A DNA stretch of 64,000 bases from Alphaproteobacteria bacterium (GCA_947475175.1 CANJLN010000002.1:32769-96768), one strand, 5' to 3'; counted from the stretch's first letter, positions 8,167-17,624 are shown. A program made the numbers and translations. Notes: generated by a model from the sequence alone, not told the origin.

Positions 8167-9193
8167 TTATCTTCCGATCAGAAAAGATCTTCCCTACGTT
8201 TTTAGGAACTAGCAAAACGCCAAAGTCAGGAATTGTTGAATTTGGTTTTCCACTTTTAAGACTTTCTAAGACCATATTGCCAACAGTAATACTGGGGTGA
8301 TGTGGATCCCACCAATATGGATTTGGATTTTCCAGTCCTCCCAGGGCTGAAAAATAATAAACATCAGGGTAATGAGAAAGACGTTTAAAAACATATTCCC
8401 GCAAAGGAGTAATGTTGTTACATTCGTAAAAATAATCTGAAATAGGAGGTTCTGGCAAAATGGTTAAAATTAATTTGGCTCCATTTTGTTTGCATAGCTT
8501 TTCAATTTCTTCTAATACGATGAATCTATCCTCATCTATTTCTATTTTGTTGGAAATTTCTACATGCATATTTTGAAGATAACCAGCTAAATGCCGACTG
8601 GAATCAATGTTAGGAGGGTAAACAAAAAATCCTTCTGATGAAATATAATAACCACGGCTATTTTTTCTAAAGTTTTTGTAAAAAGTTTTAAAGCAGTCGG
8701 TAATTGATTCTACAGAAAAAACTAAGCCGAAGAATTGAGTAAAGAACTCTAAAGTTTCTAAATTATATTGGGTACCTTTAATATCCTCTCTCTTAAAAAA
8801 AGTAATCCAAAAAATATCAAACACCACAAAACGTATATTTTTATTTAATTGAAAATACTTTTTCAAAAACAGTAAATTTTCTTCTAACGTAGATGCAGGT
8901 ACAGCTGCATTATAGGCTGGCGCAAAAACAGAATTATCTAAAACTTCAGGGTTGAGAGACTGATGAGGACGTGAAGTCCCCATAAAAATTGTTTTTGGCT
9001 GCTTCCATTGAACTTCCCAAGGTTTTATAAGACGGTCAATATTAACCCGCTCATATTTAATTTTATTAACTCTTGAAATTTCAAGCCCCCAAGGATTGAT
9101 GCCATAAGGATCAATAAAAAGAACAAATAAAAGAAAAGCCGTAATTATAAAAAGAGCTTTTTTAAAAAAGCTATATAAGAACTGTTGTGGCAT
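8141..9193 (-). CDS. SGNH-like membrane-anchored O-acyltransferase partner (paralogue 2, C-terminally frameshifted)
   Basis: A 350-residue paralogue of the next gene in the operon, with one N-terminal helix (about 13-27), MGTSRPHQS (Ser74) and a late DPHHPS block. Residues about 28-105 are almost identical to paralogue 1, while the middle is strongly diverged. The frame ends early at 8141. In another frame the sequence resumes homology to the paralogue's C-terminus (GLERW... against its GLNKW...), so a one-base insertion within 8167-8170 has probably shortened it by about 36 residues. The conserved D-x-x-H lies before the shift, so it may still work. It follows the MBOAT gene by 9 bp. Confidence 0.65.
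   Translation of the reverse strand: MPQQFLYSFFKKALFIITAFLLFVLFIDPYGINPWGLEISRVNKIKYERVNIDRLIKPWEVQWKQPKTIFMGTSRPHQSLNPEVLDNSVFAPAYNAAVPASTLEENLLFLKKYFQLNKNIRFVVFDIFWITFFKREDIKGTQYNLETLEFFTQFFGLVFSVESITDCFKTFYKNFRKNSRGYYISSEGFFVYPPNIDSSRHLAGYLQNMHVEISNKIEIDEDRFIVLEEIEKLCKQNGAKLILTILPEPPISDYFYECNNITPLREYVFKRLSHYPDVYYFSALGGLENPNPYWWDPHHPSITVGNMVLESLKSGKPNSTIPDFGVLLVPKNVGKIFSDRKIRSREMELK
8893..9124. repeat. Near-identical block shared with 7741-7972
   Basis: Second copy of the direct repeat at 7741-7972, in the same orientation and at the equivalent position in paralogue 2. The encoded stretch from GINPWGL to AVPAST differs at only two residues between the paralogues. Direct repeats at this spacing could recombine and delete one gene. 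Confidence 0.75.
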
Positions 9194-9202
9194 CTTAAGT
9201 TT

Positions 9203-10732
9203 CTAAAATTGAAAATAAAGAAAAGGTGTAACATGATTTAAATGCAGAACTGACAGAACAAACAATAGTGCCATAACCCAAGACCAACCATTTGTCATAC
9301 TAAAATTTAATTTTACTTGAAGAGCAACCGAAGAATTATTCATTCTATTCACAAAAATATTATAAGTGTTTGGTGCAAAAAGACACGATAAAATAAGAAG
9401 AATTAGTAAAATATAGACTGTCTGAGCATTCATTGAATTGACGATTTTATAACTAATTTTTCCTAAAATTTGCGAAAAATTTAATGACGACTCTGTATGC
9501 CTGCTGTACATAAATTTGAACACATTTTTTGCTGCTTCAAAGTTAGGAGCGCGAAACAAAACCCAAGCATGAACAACAGCGTAAAATGTAATAAACCATC
9601 CGATAAATTGGCCGTAAATTCCAAAGGAACGGTTAAAGAATTTCGATTGTTTACGCATTGCACGCCAAAAATGGTTAATCACAAGAAGGATACCATGAAA
9701 AGCCCCCCATAAAACAAACGTCCACCCTGCCCCATGCCATAAAGCACCAATGAGCATAACAAGAAAAAGATTAAAATAACGTCGTCTTTTACCTAATTTA
9801 TTTCCCCCTAAAGGAATATAAACATAATCGCGTAAAAAAGCAGACAATGTCATATGCCAGCGTCGCCAAAAATCGATAATACTGGTGGCTTGGTAGGGAG
9901 AGTTAAAATTCTGAGGCAAACAAATTCCAAACATCATAGCCAAGCCAATTGCCATGTCAGAATAACCAGAAAAATCAAAGTAAAGCTGCAGTGTATATGC
10001 CAAAGCTCCTGCCCATGCAGCAGATGCTTTTAGTGCTGTTCCATCAGCAACCGTGTTAAACACCATATCAGCAATGGGTGCCATTGTATCCGCGAGTACA
10101 GATTTTTTAAATAACCCAACAATAAAGATACATAATCCCAGAGCTAAGTTATCAGCGGATAAAGGCTTTAATTTTTCTGGTCCCATTTGAGGCATAAGGT
10201 CTTTATGATGCACCAATGGTCCAGCAATTAATTGAGGGAAAAAAGTTACAAAGAGAAGATATTTATTTAATTGAAAATCTTTAACTTGGCCCTTTTCAGC
10301 ATCTACCAGCAAAGCTATTTTTTGAAAGGTATAGAAAGATATTCCCAAAGGTAAAATGATGTGATACAATGTGAAACTGCTTCCTAGAAAAGCATTTGAA
10401 TTTTCCAACAAAAATGAAGAGTATTTGAAATAACCCAAGAATACTAAATTACCAATCACGCCAATGTTACGAATCCATCGCCGTTGCGCAGATGAAAAAT
10501 CCCTATTAATGAGCGCATAGGCAAGACAACCATTACCAGTGATAGAAGCTAATAAGATGGGCGTAAAGCTTGGGTTCCAAATTGTGTAAAAAATAAGAGA
10601 TGAAAAGGCAAGCCAATAAAGAGGTAAAGACTGCTGACTCGGGTATTTTTCCTTTAGGTTATAGAAAAAATGATAGCCAATCAGAACGATGGGTAAAAAG
10701 AGGAAAATGAACGAATAAGAGTTAAAAAGCAT
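9203..10732 (-). CDS. MBOAT family O-acyltransferase (AlgI/PatA-like)
   Basis: A 509-residue polytopic membrane protein. It has the MBOAT hallmarks: FFPQLIAGPLVHH near 164-176, YFDFSGYSDMAIGLA near 251-265, FWRRWHMTLSAFLRDYVY near 288-305, the LWHGAGW histidine (His333) and the GAFHG histidine (His346). Such enzymes carry acyl groups, usually acetyl, across the inner membrane for transfer to extracytoplasmic glycans by an SGNH partner. The two genes downstream encode such partners, and the gene upstream is a glycosyltransferase (stop and start adjoin at 10732/10733). The substrate is therefore inferred to be the exported polysaccharide. Confidence 0.92.
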   Translation of the reverse strand: MLFNSYSFIFLFLPIVLIGYHFFYNLKEKYPSQQSLPLYWLAFSSLIFYTIWNPSFTPILLASITGNGCLAYALINRDFSSAQRRWIRNIGVIGNLVFLGYFKYSSFLLENSNAFLGSSFTLYHIILPLGISFYTFQKIALLVDAEKGQVKDFQLNKYLLFVTFFPQLIAGPLVHHKDLMPQMGPEKLKPLSADNLALGLCIFIVGLFKKSVLADTMAPIADMVFNTVADGTALKASAAWAGALAYTLQLYFDFSGYSDMAIGLAMMFGICLPQNFNSPYQATSIIDFWRRWHMTLSAFLRDYVYIPLGGNKLGKRRRYFNLFLVMLIGALWHGAGWTFVLWGAFHGILLVINHFWRAMRKQSKFFNRSFGIYGQFIGWFITFYAVVHAWVLFRAPNFEAAKNVFKFMYSRHTESSLNFSQILGKISYKIVNSMNAQTVYILLILLILSCLFAPNTYNIFVNRMNNSSVALQVKLNFSMTNGWSWVMALLFVLSVLHLNHVTPFLYFQF

Positions 10733-12076
10733 TTATTTGATCGGAGTTACTTGTGGCACTATTACTTTTTGTATAATCCCTGCTTGCAGTGCCTGCACAA
10801 TGACCCCTTCTGTTTTACCTACAGCAAACTCTTGGTAGATTTTATCAAAATTTTCTATTGCTTTAACTATATCTTTATACCCAAGCTTTGAAATATCAAG
10901 TTGAACTTTCGAAGGAGTATTATAAAGTACTGCGTTAATAGGACCCTTAGCTACCAAGCAATTTTTTACAAGCTTCAATAGTTCACGTATTTTATTGAAC
11001 ATATACATTAAGATACGAAACCTAGGTTTGTTTTCTTTCAAAACAATCGGTTTCACGTCTAAAATCCCCTGCATTTCTTCAAATAGTTTTTTTGAATTTT
11101 CACCTTTGACAAATTGATTTAAAGCAGGAGAATTAAACTCCGTATCTATTAAATTTACTAACTTTTGCGCATCATAGTTATAGCTTTTAAATTCCCTAGG
11201 TAAAACTTTTCGAGCTAAAGATAGTGCTGCGGCATATCCATTGTAAAAACTAAACAATTTATAAGGATGATAAGGCATTAAATCTTGCTCTTTAAACTCC
11301 TCCGTAAATTCCGCTAGCCTTAATTTCCTTTTTTTGTGTTTCTTTACATAAAACGAACCTATATTTGAGTTAAAAGAACGCCCTCCACATGAACCATTGT
11401 GATCACTCCAAAAGACTTTATCTTTGTTGGCAACACCAAGAAGCAGCAAGCTACTTGTGTAATCAGGATAAAGAGGCCAAAATAACCGACCAGTTTTTTG
11501 AACGACTTCATCTCCCAATGCTTTTAGAAAGCAAAAATTATGGGTATTAGGGAAACAAAGAAAATTAAATTTTCCATAATTACGTATCATGTTATTGACA
11601 TCAATCTGACAGAGATATCCTGTATTGCAGGTTTTATAAAGCTCTAAAATATTGCCATAAGCTGGAATTTCATGTAGTTTCCCAGAACTCTTCCAATCTT
11701 CATGGTAAAATAAAGACGAGTTCCAAATAACTATTTGCGCTTCATGTTTTGTTATAATTTCATATGTTTCTTCTAGTGTTTTAGGAAGCAAAACATCGTC
11801 ATCTCCAACAAAAACAACGTATTTTCCATTTGCGTATGACCATGCAAAATCAAAATTATCTGGCATGGATAAACGTTCCGATGTTCGGTAATAACGAACT
11901 TTTGTAAACTCTGCCCTCTTTACTACTTCAGCAGTTTCAGGATCTGAATAATTATCAGAAACAATTATTTCAAAATCCTGAAAAGTAATTAACTTACACG
12001 CTTCCAGATTTTTTTCTAATAACTCAGGACGATTACAAGTTGGTATTACTATTGAGAAAAATGGTTGGATTGTCAT
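10733..12076 (-). CDS. Family 2 glycosyltransferase with long C-terminal extension
   Basis: A 447-residue protein. The first about 230 residues form a GT-A fold: FSIVIPTCNRPELLEKNLEAC at the start, VSDNYSD near 39-45, and VGDDDVLLP near 94, supplying the D-x-D-type metal site. The remaining about 200 residues, with several basic/aromatic stretches, are not recognised. It should add one sugar to the lipid-linked polysaccharide at the cytosolic face. It sits between the CmcI-like gene (3 bp upstream) and the MBOAT gene with no gap. Donor and acceptor cannot be told. Confidence 0.85.
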   Translation of the reverse strand: MTIQPFFSIVIPTCNRPELLEKNLEACKLITFQDFEIIVSDNYSDPETAEVVKRAEFTKVRYYRTSERLSMPDNFDFAWSYANGKYVVFVGDDDVLLPKTLEETYEIITKHEAQIVIWNSSLFYHEDWKSSGKLHEIPAYGNILELYKTCNTGYLCQIDVNNMIRNYGKFNFLCFPNTHNFCFLKALGDEVVQKTGRLFWPLYPDYTSSLLLLGVANKDKVFWSDHNGSCGGRSFNSNIGSFYVKKHKKRKLRLAEFTEEFKEQDLMPYHPYKLFSFYNGYAAALSLARKVLPREFKSYNYDAQKLVNLIDTEFNSPALNQFVKGENSKKLFEEMQGILDVKPIVLKENKPRFRILMYMFNKIRELLKLVKNCLVAKGPINAVLYNTPSKVQLDISKLGYKDIVKAIENFDKIYQEFAVGKTEGVIVQALQAGIIQKVIVPQVTPIK

Positions 12077-12079
12077 TTG

Positions 12080-12850
12080 TTACTTTTTCCTCTTAATCCA
12101 TCCACTTGGCCAATAAGTTACAGGTGTACTTATTGTGCTTTCATTAAACAAAAAAGAAGGAGTGGATATTTCAAAATTAGGATTAGCGGCAACAAAGTCT
12201 ATTGCCGCTTGCTTAGGATTATTCGTTACCCAATCAGGTTTTGTTCTAGGTGCTCCCACGACTTGCTCCATTATACCATCTGTTGCAACAATGTAAGACC
12301 CAGGTGTGACAAACTTGGAATATGCATTTAACTCACCCAAAACATGTTCATATGTATGATTAGAATCTAACAAAACCAACACTACATCATCCGGCTGAAT
12401 GAGTTTTTCCACCTCATTGACAGTCGCCGAAGCGATTGAATCAGATTCAATCAAAGTTATGTAACTAGATAATTCATGCTCTTCAATTGCTTTACGGTTA
12501 TGAGGCCTGATTTCAATATCAACGCCAATTACTCGACCTCTCCCCATCAATCGCAACAAAGAAGCATAAAACACTAACGATCCACCATGAGCTACACCTG
12601 TTTCTATAATCAAACTGGGTTTGATTTGATAAATAACCTCTTGGGTTCTCACCATATCCTCAGGCAATTGAATAACAGGACGGCCTAGCCATGTAAACGT
12701 ATATACATGCTTTTGGTCCCATCCGACCTGAAGCCAAGCATTAGAAATGGCTTCAAAAGCTTCTGGTTCACTGAAGGAATAATCGATTGGTCCATCCTCA
12801 GATGAAAGAGATATCTTTCTATTTTTTAAATCAATATACATTGTCATCAA
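12080..12850 (-). CDS. Cephalosporin hydroxylase (CmcI)-family protein, probable SAM-dependent methyltransferase
   Basis: A 256-residue protein. The sequence follows the CmcI/rhamnosyl O-methyltransferase family: W-x-G-R-P-V-IQLPEDM near 62-74, IIETGVAHGGSLVFYASLL (SAM-binding loop) near 89-107, VIGVDIE, LLDSNHTYEHVLGEL near 159-173 and a late VATDG. Despite the family name these are mostly O-methyltransferases acting on sugars. Its start overlaps the SDR gene end by ATGA. In this operon it most likely methylates the glycan or one of its sugars; this is inference from context. Confidence 0.8.
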   Translation of the reverse strand: MMTMYIDLKNRKISLSSEDGPIDYSFSEPEAFEAISNAWLQVGWDQKHVYTFTWLGRPVIQLPEDMVRTQEVIYQIKPSLIIETGVAHGGSLVFYASLLRLMGRGRVIGVDIEIRPHNRKAIEEHELSSYITLIESDSIASATVNEVEKLIQPDDVVLVLLDSNHTYEHVLGELNAYSKFVTPGSYIVATDGIMEQVVGAPRTKPDWVTNNPKQAAIDFVAANPNFEISTPSFLFNESTISTPVTYWPSGWIKRKK

Positions 12851-13656
12851 CCACGCTTAGATATAAAATTTTCAACTAATTTACGGTAACAGTCTAAAAC
12901 AGAGCGCGGTGAGAAGTTAAATTCGCCCTCAAGCCGCTCAATAGAAATAGAAGGGAATTTAATAACTTTTGCTTCTTGAGAGACTGTAATTGGATATCCT
13001 GTTATTTCATTCAAAATTTCTGCTATTTGGATATTTTTCAAATTACAACCACTCGCCACATTGTAAGTTCTATGTTGTCCATGAGTAGCTATCATTAGTA
13101 GAGACTCTACTACGTCCTCCACCATAATATAATCTCTTTCAGACTCCAAAGAATCTTTTAAAAAAATAGCTTCATTTCTAACAGCTTCTTTACACAAGGC
13201 ATACAAAAAATTACTTGATTCGAAGTCATTGCCACATACATTTGAAAGGCGTGCTACCCTTATCTGTTTATTTGGAAGACTCAAACAGGTACTCTCTCCC
13301 ATTACTTTTGAAATATTGTACAACTCATCAGGATCATTGGGAACTACACTTATAGGAGATTCTTCTCTAGTATGAGCGCTATTTTTGTACAAACGTGAAG
13401 AGGATAAATATAAGAAAGAATCAAAAGTTGCTTGATGCAAAAAAGAGTTCAAACAACTAACATGAGCTTCCACCGTGTCAAAAGGTCTTTGACGATAATC
13501 TGAGGTAACCCCTATACAGTAAATCACATTGCCAAGAGGCTTTTTAAGTATTGAAGAGTCATCTCTTGAAGGAATAAAAACATCTAGCTTTTTTCGTTGT
13601 AATTCACGAACAATCTCGCCCCCAATAAAACCAACTCCTCCTAAAACAGTGTACAT
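12847..13656 (-). CDS. NAD(P)-dependent SDR, sugar-nucleotide reductase/epimerase family
   Basis: A 269-residue extended SDR with VLGGVGFIGGEIVREL (GxxGxxG) at residues 4-19 and catalytic Y-x3-K as YNISK near 112-116. An SSSRLY segment supplies the usual serine. It lies in the CDP-sugar cluster right after the acyltransferase gene (2 bp). With rfbF, rfbG, the C-methyltransferase and the epimerase upstream, the simplest role is reduction of the 4-keto group of the CDP-deoxysugar intermediate; this is inference. Confidence 0.75.
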   Translation of the reverse strand: MYTVLGGVGFIGGEIVRELQRKKLDVFIPSRDDSSILKKPLGNVIYCIGVTSDYRQRPFDTVEAHVSCLNSFLHQATFDSFLYLSSSRLYKNSAHTREESPISVVPNDPDELYNISKVMGESTCLSLPNKQIRVARLSNVCGNDFESSNFLYALCKEAVRNEAIFLKDSLESERDYIMVEDVVESLLMIATHGQHRTYNVASGCNLKNIQIAEILNEITGYPITVSQEAKVIKFPSISIERLEGEFNFSPRSVLDCYRKLVENFISKRG

Positions 13657-13658
13657 TT

Positions 13659-14147
13659 TTACTTTCTAACACCGATCATTTTAAGTGGAGAACCTGCATA
13701 TATAGAAAAGGCTTCTAGCTTTCCTCTCACAAGAGAATGAGCAGCCACAACACATCCTTTAGCCAAATAAGCACCGTCTAATATTACACAATTTGCACCA
13801 ATCCATACATCATCCTCAACAATAATACCACCTTTAGAAGGAAGAAAACCTTGATCTTTGATAAACGTATCTGCTTTTACAAATTGATGATTAACAGGAG
13901 CAAAAGTACAATTAGCGGCTATTAAACATCCTTTTCCAATTTTCACGCCATTGCCAGTATATATAACAGTACCAGAATTAATGTGACTACCCAAACCTAT
14001 GCGTAATGTTCCTGATCCACCTGCGGGTTTTATTTTGACAAAACTATCAATTACCACATCATCTTCAATAATAATATCTGTTCCTTTTACAGATTCTTCA
14101 ATATCAGCCAACAACGAAATCTTCGCTGAAATTGCTATACTCAACAC
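13659..14147 (-). CDS. Left-handed beta-helix acyltransferase (hexapeptide repeat, WbbJ/LacA-like)
   Basis: A 162-residue protein with hexapeptide repeats throughout (IRIGLGSHINSGTVIY-type turns, IGKGCLIAANC, VEDDVWIGANCVILDGA, IAKGCVVAAHSLV-like) and the terminal IYAGSPLKMIG typical of sugar O-acetyltransferases. The catalytic His may lie in APVNHQF near 80. The start is GTG at 14147, overlapping the rfbC stop by 7 bp. It probably acetylates a sugar in the cytosol, distinct from the periplasmic MBOAT route. The substrate is unknown. Confidence 0.85.
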   Translation of the reverse strand: MLSIAISAKISLLADIEESVKGTDIIIEDDVVIDSFVKIKPAGGSGTLRIGLGSHINSGTVIYTGNGVKIGKGCLIAANCTFAPVNHQFVKADTFIKDQGFLPSKGGIIVEDDVWIGANCVILDGAYLAKGCVVAAHSLVRGKLEAFSIYAGSPLKMIGVRK

Positions 14148-14653
14148 AGCAACTGATCTCTTGGCGATATTATAGTTGCTCTAATCGGCCATTTGATATG
14201 ATTATCGTCATACCCCATCACACGAGCTGATTCTGGCACATAATAATTATCAATCTGGTAAAAGACCTCGGAATCGTTAACCAAAGTTTGAAACCCATGC
14301 GAAAAACCCTTTGGGATATATAACATCTTTCCATTATCTGCTGTCAACTCTTCTCCGTACCACTGATTGTAGGTCGGGGAATCAGGGCGAATATCGATCA
14401 TCACGTCATAAATTGACCCACGTGCGCATCTGACAATCTTTGTTTCAGCATAAGGCTCTTCTTGGTAATGCATACCGCGCATTGTGCCTTTTTCCTTATT
14501 AAAAGACGTACTACATTGGACAAAGTTTGTTACCAGTCCGTGGTCAGCAAATTCTTTTGCACAAAAGGTACGCGCGAAATGGCCCCGTTCGTCAATATGA
14601 GGTTCCATCTCTATCAAATATGCGCCCTTTAAGAAAAGCTCGGTAAATTTCAT
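14141..14653 (-). CDS. rfbC: dTDP-4-dehydrorhamnose 3,5-epimerase-like protein
   Basis: A 170-residue cupin of the RmlC family. The catalytic His is in MRGMHYQ (His62), the conserved Lys in ETKIVRC (Lys72), and FYQIDNYY near 136 supplies the general-acid Tyr region; HIDERGHFARTF at 19-30 is the nucleotide-sugar site. In standard pathways it acts on dTDP-4-keto-6-deoxyglucose, but no dTDP-glucose genes lie here while CDP-glucose genes do. It is therefore likely to act as a 3-, 5- or 3,5-epimerase on a CDP-4-keto sugar. It overlaps its neighbours on both sides. Confidence 0.88.
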   Translation of the reverse strand: MKFTELFLKGAYLIEMEPHIDERGHFARTFCAKEFADHGLVTNFVQCSTSFNKEKGTMRGMHYQEEPYAETKIVRCARGSIYDVMIDIRPDSPTYNQWYGEELTADNGKMLYIPKGFSHGFQTLVNDSEVFYQIDNYYVPESARVMGYDDNHIKWPIRATIISPRDQLLC

Positions 14654-15864
14654 TAGAGAATCTTTAGTTCAGGGATAGGAATAATGAACCGCCCACCTTG
14701 ATTTCTATAAGCCTCTTGTTGTTTCATAATTTCTTCCGCAAAGTTCCAAGTCAGCAATAAAACATAATCAGGGTTTTCTTCTATCAAAGCTTGTGGCGAA
14801 TATATCGGCAAATGAGTTCCTGGTGTAAAAAGGCCTTGCTTAACAGAGCTTCGATCAACCACAAAATCGAGGTAATCTTTACCAATACCAAAGAATGTTA
14901 ATAAAGTTGTTCCTTTAGCAGATGCGCCATAAGCTGCAACTTTTTTTCCTGATTGACGAACTTCTTTCAAAAGCTTCAAAAGCCTTTGCTTAAGATCCTG
15001 CACTTTAGAACCAAAGGTTGAGTAATAGGGTAATTTATCCAGTCCTTCTCTCTTTTCCTTATCTAAAAGCTCTCGAATAGAATTACTTCTCGTTGCGAAC
15101 GCAGCATGATTTATAAACAATCTAAGCGAACCACCATGAATTGACAGACGCTCCACATCGGTGATTAAAAGATTGTGCCTTGCAAACAATGCATCTAAGG
15201 CTGTTAAAGAAAAATAACATAAGTGCTCGTGATAAATTGTGTCAAAAGCACAAGTTTCTACAAGATCACCTACATAAGGTACTTCAATGACAGCACACCC
15301 TTTTGGTTTAAGGAGCGTTGCTATACCCTTTACAACCCCATTTAAATCCGGGACATGGGCAAGCACATTATTGGCATGAATAATATCAGCTTGTTTTCCT
15401 TCCGTTCTCAATTGATCAGCAAGTTTTGAGCTAAAAAATTCTGCCAAGGTTGGAATACCGCGCTCGTTAGCCACTTTGGCAATATTTTGAGCTGGATCAA
15501 TCCCAAGAACAGATATGCCTTGCTCTTTATAGTGTTGAAGCAGATAACCATCATTACTTGCAATCTCTAAAACAAGAGAGTGCTCACCTAGATTTTTCCC
15601 CAAATGGTAAGCTAAATCTCTCGCGGACTGAATCATCGTATCTGAATTGGAAGAAAAATAGACGTAGTCTGAAAAAAGAACTTCTGGCGGAACAGTCTCT
15701 GTAATTTGCACCAAAGAACAATCTTCACAAAAAACTAAATCCAGAGGATAAAATGGCTCAATCTCACCAAGCTGCTCTTTTTTCAAAAGCCTATTAGCCA
15801 GCGGTGTTTTTCCAAGTGAAAAAATAGGTTGAAGGTTTTGAGAGCGACAAGAACGACAATTCAT
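14653..15864 (-). CDS. Sugar C-methyltransferase (TylC3/NovU type)
   Basis: A 403-residue three-part protein: an N-terminal zinc-binding module with Cys3/Cys6 and Cys46/Cys49, a central Rossmann SAM domain with VLEIASNDGYLLQHY near 108-122, and a C-terminal domain with VAAYGASAKGTTLL near 310-323. This is the architecture of NDP-4-keto-sugar C-3 methyltransferases such as TylC3. It lies between rfbG and the epimerase and overlaps the latter by 1 bp. It predicts a branched, C-methylated deoxysugar of the mycarose/virenose kind. The exact carbon methylated is inference. Confidence 0.85.
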   Translation of the reverse strand: MNCRSCRSQNLQPIFSLGKTPLANRLLKKEQLGEIEPFYPLDLVFCEDCSLVQITETVPPEVLFSDYVYFSSNSDTMIQSARDLAYHLGKNLGEHSLVLEIASNDGYLLQHYKEQGISVLGIDPAQNIAKVANERGIPTLAEFFSSKLADQLRTEGKQADIIHANNVLAHVPDLNGVVKGIATLLKPKGCAVIEVPYVGDLVETCAFDTIYHEHLCYFSLTALDALFARHNLLITDVERLSIHGGSLRLFINHAAFATRSNSIRELLDKEKREGLDKLPYYSTFGSKVQDLKQRLLKLLKEVRQSGKKVAAYGASAKGTTLLTFFGIGKDYLDFVVDRSSVKQGLFTPGTHLPIYSPQALIEENPDYVLLLTWNFAEEIMKQQEAYRNQGGRFIIPIPELKIL

Positions 15865-15867
15865 AAT

Positions 15868-16860
15868 TTATCCTAATAAATGCTTTCTATACCATTCAAT
15901 GGTAGCTAGCAGTCCTTTTTCCAAACCAAATACTGGTTGCCATCCTAAAAGAGTTTTAGCTTTTGTGGAATCTAAATATTGATCCTGAATTTCACCTGAA
16001 TTTTCACCCATAATGACGGGTTTTAAATTGCTTTGCATTAATTCAATAATTTTTTGAACCATTTGCGATGCTGACAATTGAGTCTCATTAGAAAAGTTAA
16101 AAGTTTCACCAAGCAAACTTGGATTTTCAGCTATTTTTTCAGCCAAGCTTAAATAAGCACTCGCCGCATCCTCAACATAAATATAATCGCGTATTAAAGT
16201 CCCATCAGATCTAATAATAGGTTGTTGATTACGAATAATAGAACGAATAGTACCAGGTACAATACGATTCCAGTTTAAATCTCCACCCCCAAAAAAGTTG
16301 CCACAACGTGTGATAACAGCAGGAACCCCGAAAGATTTGGCATAAGATTGAGTAATCATGTCAGCACAAGCTTTGCTGACATCATAAGGGTGAACAGCTC
16401 TAAGTGGCATCGTTTCGTTATAGGGAAGATCAGCCACATCTCCGTAAGCTTTATCAGATGAAGCAACGACAATTTGTTTGACTAAAGAACTTCGGCGACA
16501 CGCTTCTAGTAAATTCCAGGTACCAGCAATATTGCTCTCAAATGTGGATAATGGATTGCGATTGGCAATAGGCACAATAGTCTGTGCTGCCAAATGAAGA
16601 ACTGTTTGTATTTCGTATTCTCCAAGCACACGCTCTAAAAATAAAGTATCTGAAAGATCACCTCTTACGCTTACAACTTTAGAAGACAGTTGATCTGAAT
16701 AAAAATGACTTTGCGGCACATAATCGCGAACTAAAGCGACAACATCAGCACCTTTTTTTAACAAGTGCTTAACTACCCAGCCACCAACCAAGCCAGTAGC
16801 TCCCGTTACAAAGACTCGACGATCTTGCCAAAAATTGTTTTGCATTACCACACTTTCCAA
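15868..16860 (-). CDS. rfbG: CDP-glucose 4,6-dehydratase
   Basis: A 330-residue extended SDR with [20 protein letters not shown] near 18-37, the active-site Y-x3-K as YDVSK near 156-160, [10 protein letters not shown] around 139 and a late TLLGWQPVF. It removes water from CDP-glucose to give CDP-4-keto-6-deoxyglucose. The assignment over dTDP- or GDP-dehydratase rests on its position directly after the cytidylyltransferase (16-bp overlap) and on the residues before the Y-x3-K ([13 protein letters not shown]). A start at MQNNFW six residues in is also possible. It is the branch point of the cluster's sugar pathway. Confidence 0.88.
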   Translation of the reverse strand: MESVVMQNNFWQDRRVFVTGATGLVGGWVVKHLLKKGADVVALVRDYVPQSHFYSDQLSSKVVSVRGDLSDTLFLERVLGEYEIQTVLHLAAQTIVPIANRNPLSTFESNIAGTWNLLEACRRSSLVKQIVVASSDKAYGDVADLPYNETMPLRAVHPYDVSKACADMITQSYAKSFGVPAVITRCGNFFGGGDLNWNRIVPGTIRSIIRNQQPIIRSDGTLIRDYIYVEDAASAYLSLAEKIAENPSLLGETFNFSNETQLSASQMVQKIIELMQSNLKPVIMGENSGEIQDQYLDSTKAKTLLGWQPVFGLEKGLLATIEWYRKHLLG

Positions 16861-17612
16861 GGGGCTTGCCCGCTACTCCATAGACCTTCAAGAAATTTCA
16901 AGTCTCTGACAGTATCCATGCATTGCCAAAAACCTTCATGACAAAATGCAGATAGCTGGCCTTGCCTCGATAATTGTTCTAAAAGTTCACTTTCAAGACT
17001 TGAGGTGTTTCCTTTTATAAGGTCGAGAGCTTGTGGCTCAAAAATCATGTACCCACCATTGATCCAACCTTCTCCAGCTTGTGGTTTTTCTGTAAAGTGT
17101 TTAACTTGCTCTTTGTCAACGACAAGCCCGCCAAAACGGGCAGGAGGACGAACAGCAGTTACTGTAGCCAAACGCCCTTGTTGTTTATGAAAAGAAACAA
17201 GTTTATCAAGTGGGATATCGCTTACACCGTCACCGTAAGTTACCATAAACGTTTCATTTTTCACCCACTCTGAAAGTTTTTTTACGCGACCACCAGTCAA
17301 AGTATCTGAGCCCGTATCTTCCAAGTGCACAACCCAATCATCTCTTTCACGATGAATAACCCTTTTTCTACCTGCTGACAATTCAACCGTTAAATTACCA
17401 TTTAGATCTGCATAATCTAAAAAATAACGCTTTATAACATCTGCTTTATAACCAAGAGCAATGACAAATTCTTTAAAGTCGTAATGCGCATAATGCTTTA
17501 AAATATGCCATAAGATTGGACGTCCACCAATTTCAACCATAGGCTTTGGTTTTGTCGTTGTTTCTTCGGTAAGACGTGTTCCAAACCCGCCAGCCAGAAT
17601 AATTGTTTTCAT
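16845..17612 (-). CDS. rfbF: Glucose-1-phosphate cytidylyltransferase
   Basis: A 255-residue nucleotidyltransferase. The N-terminal signature [10 protein letters not shown](T)EET is followed by [17 protein letters not shown], the RfbF-specific form. [10 protein letters not shown] near 124 gives the metal-binding Asp. It makes CDP-glucose from CTP and glucose-1-P in the cytosol. It lies 12 bp after wzt and overlaps rfbG. No galU or pgm is visible in the window, so glucose-1-P must come from genes elsewhere. Confidence 0.93.
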   Translation of the reverse strand: MKTIILAGGFGTRLTEETTTKPKPMVEIGGRPILWHILKHYAHYDFKEFVIALGYKADVIKRYFLDYADLNGNLTVELSAGRKRVIHRERDDWVVHLEDTGSDTLTGGRVKKLSEWVKNETFMVTYGDGVSDIPLDKLVSFHKQQGRLATVTAVRPPARFGGLVVDKEQVKHFTEKPQAGEGWINGGYMIFEPQALDLIKGNTSSLESELLEQLSRQGQLSAFCHEGFWQCMDTVRDLKFLEGLWSSGQAPWKVW

Positions 17613-17624
17613 GAAATTTCCCTT

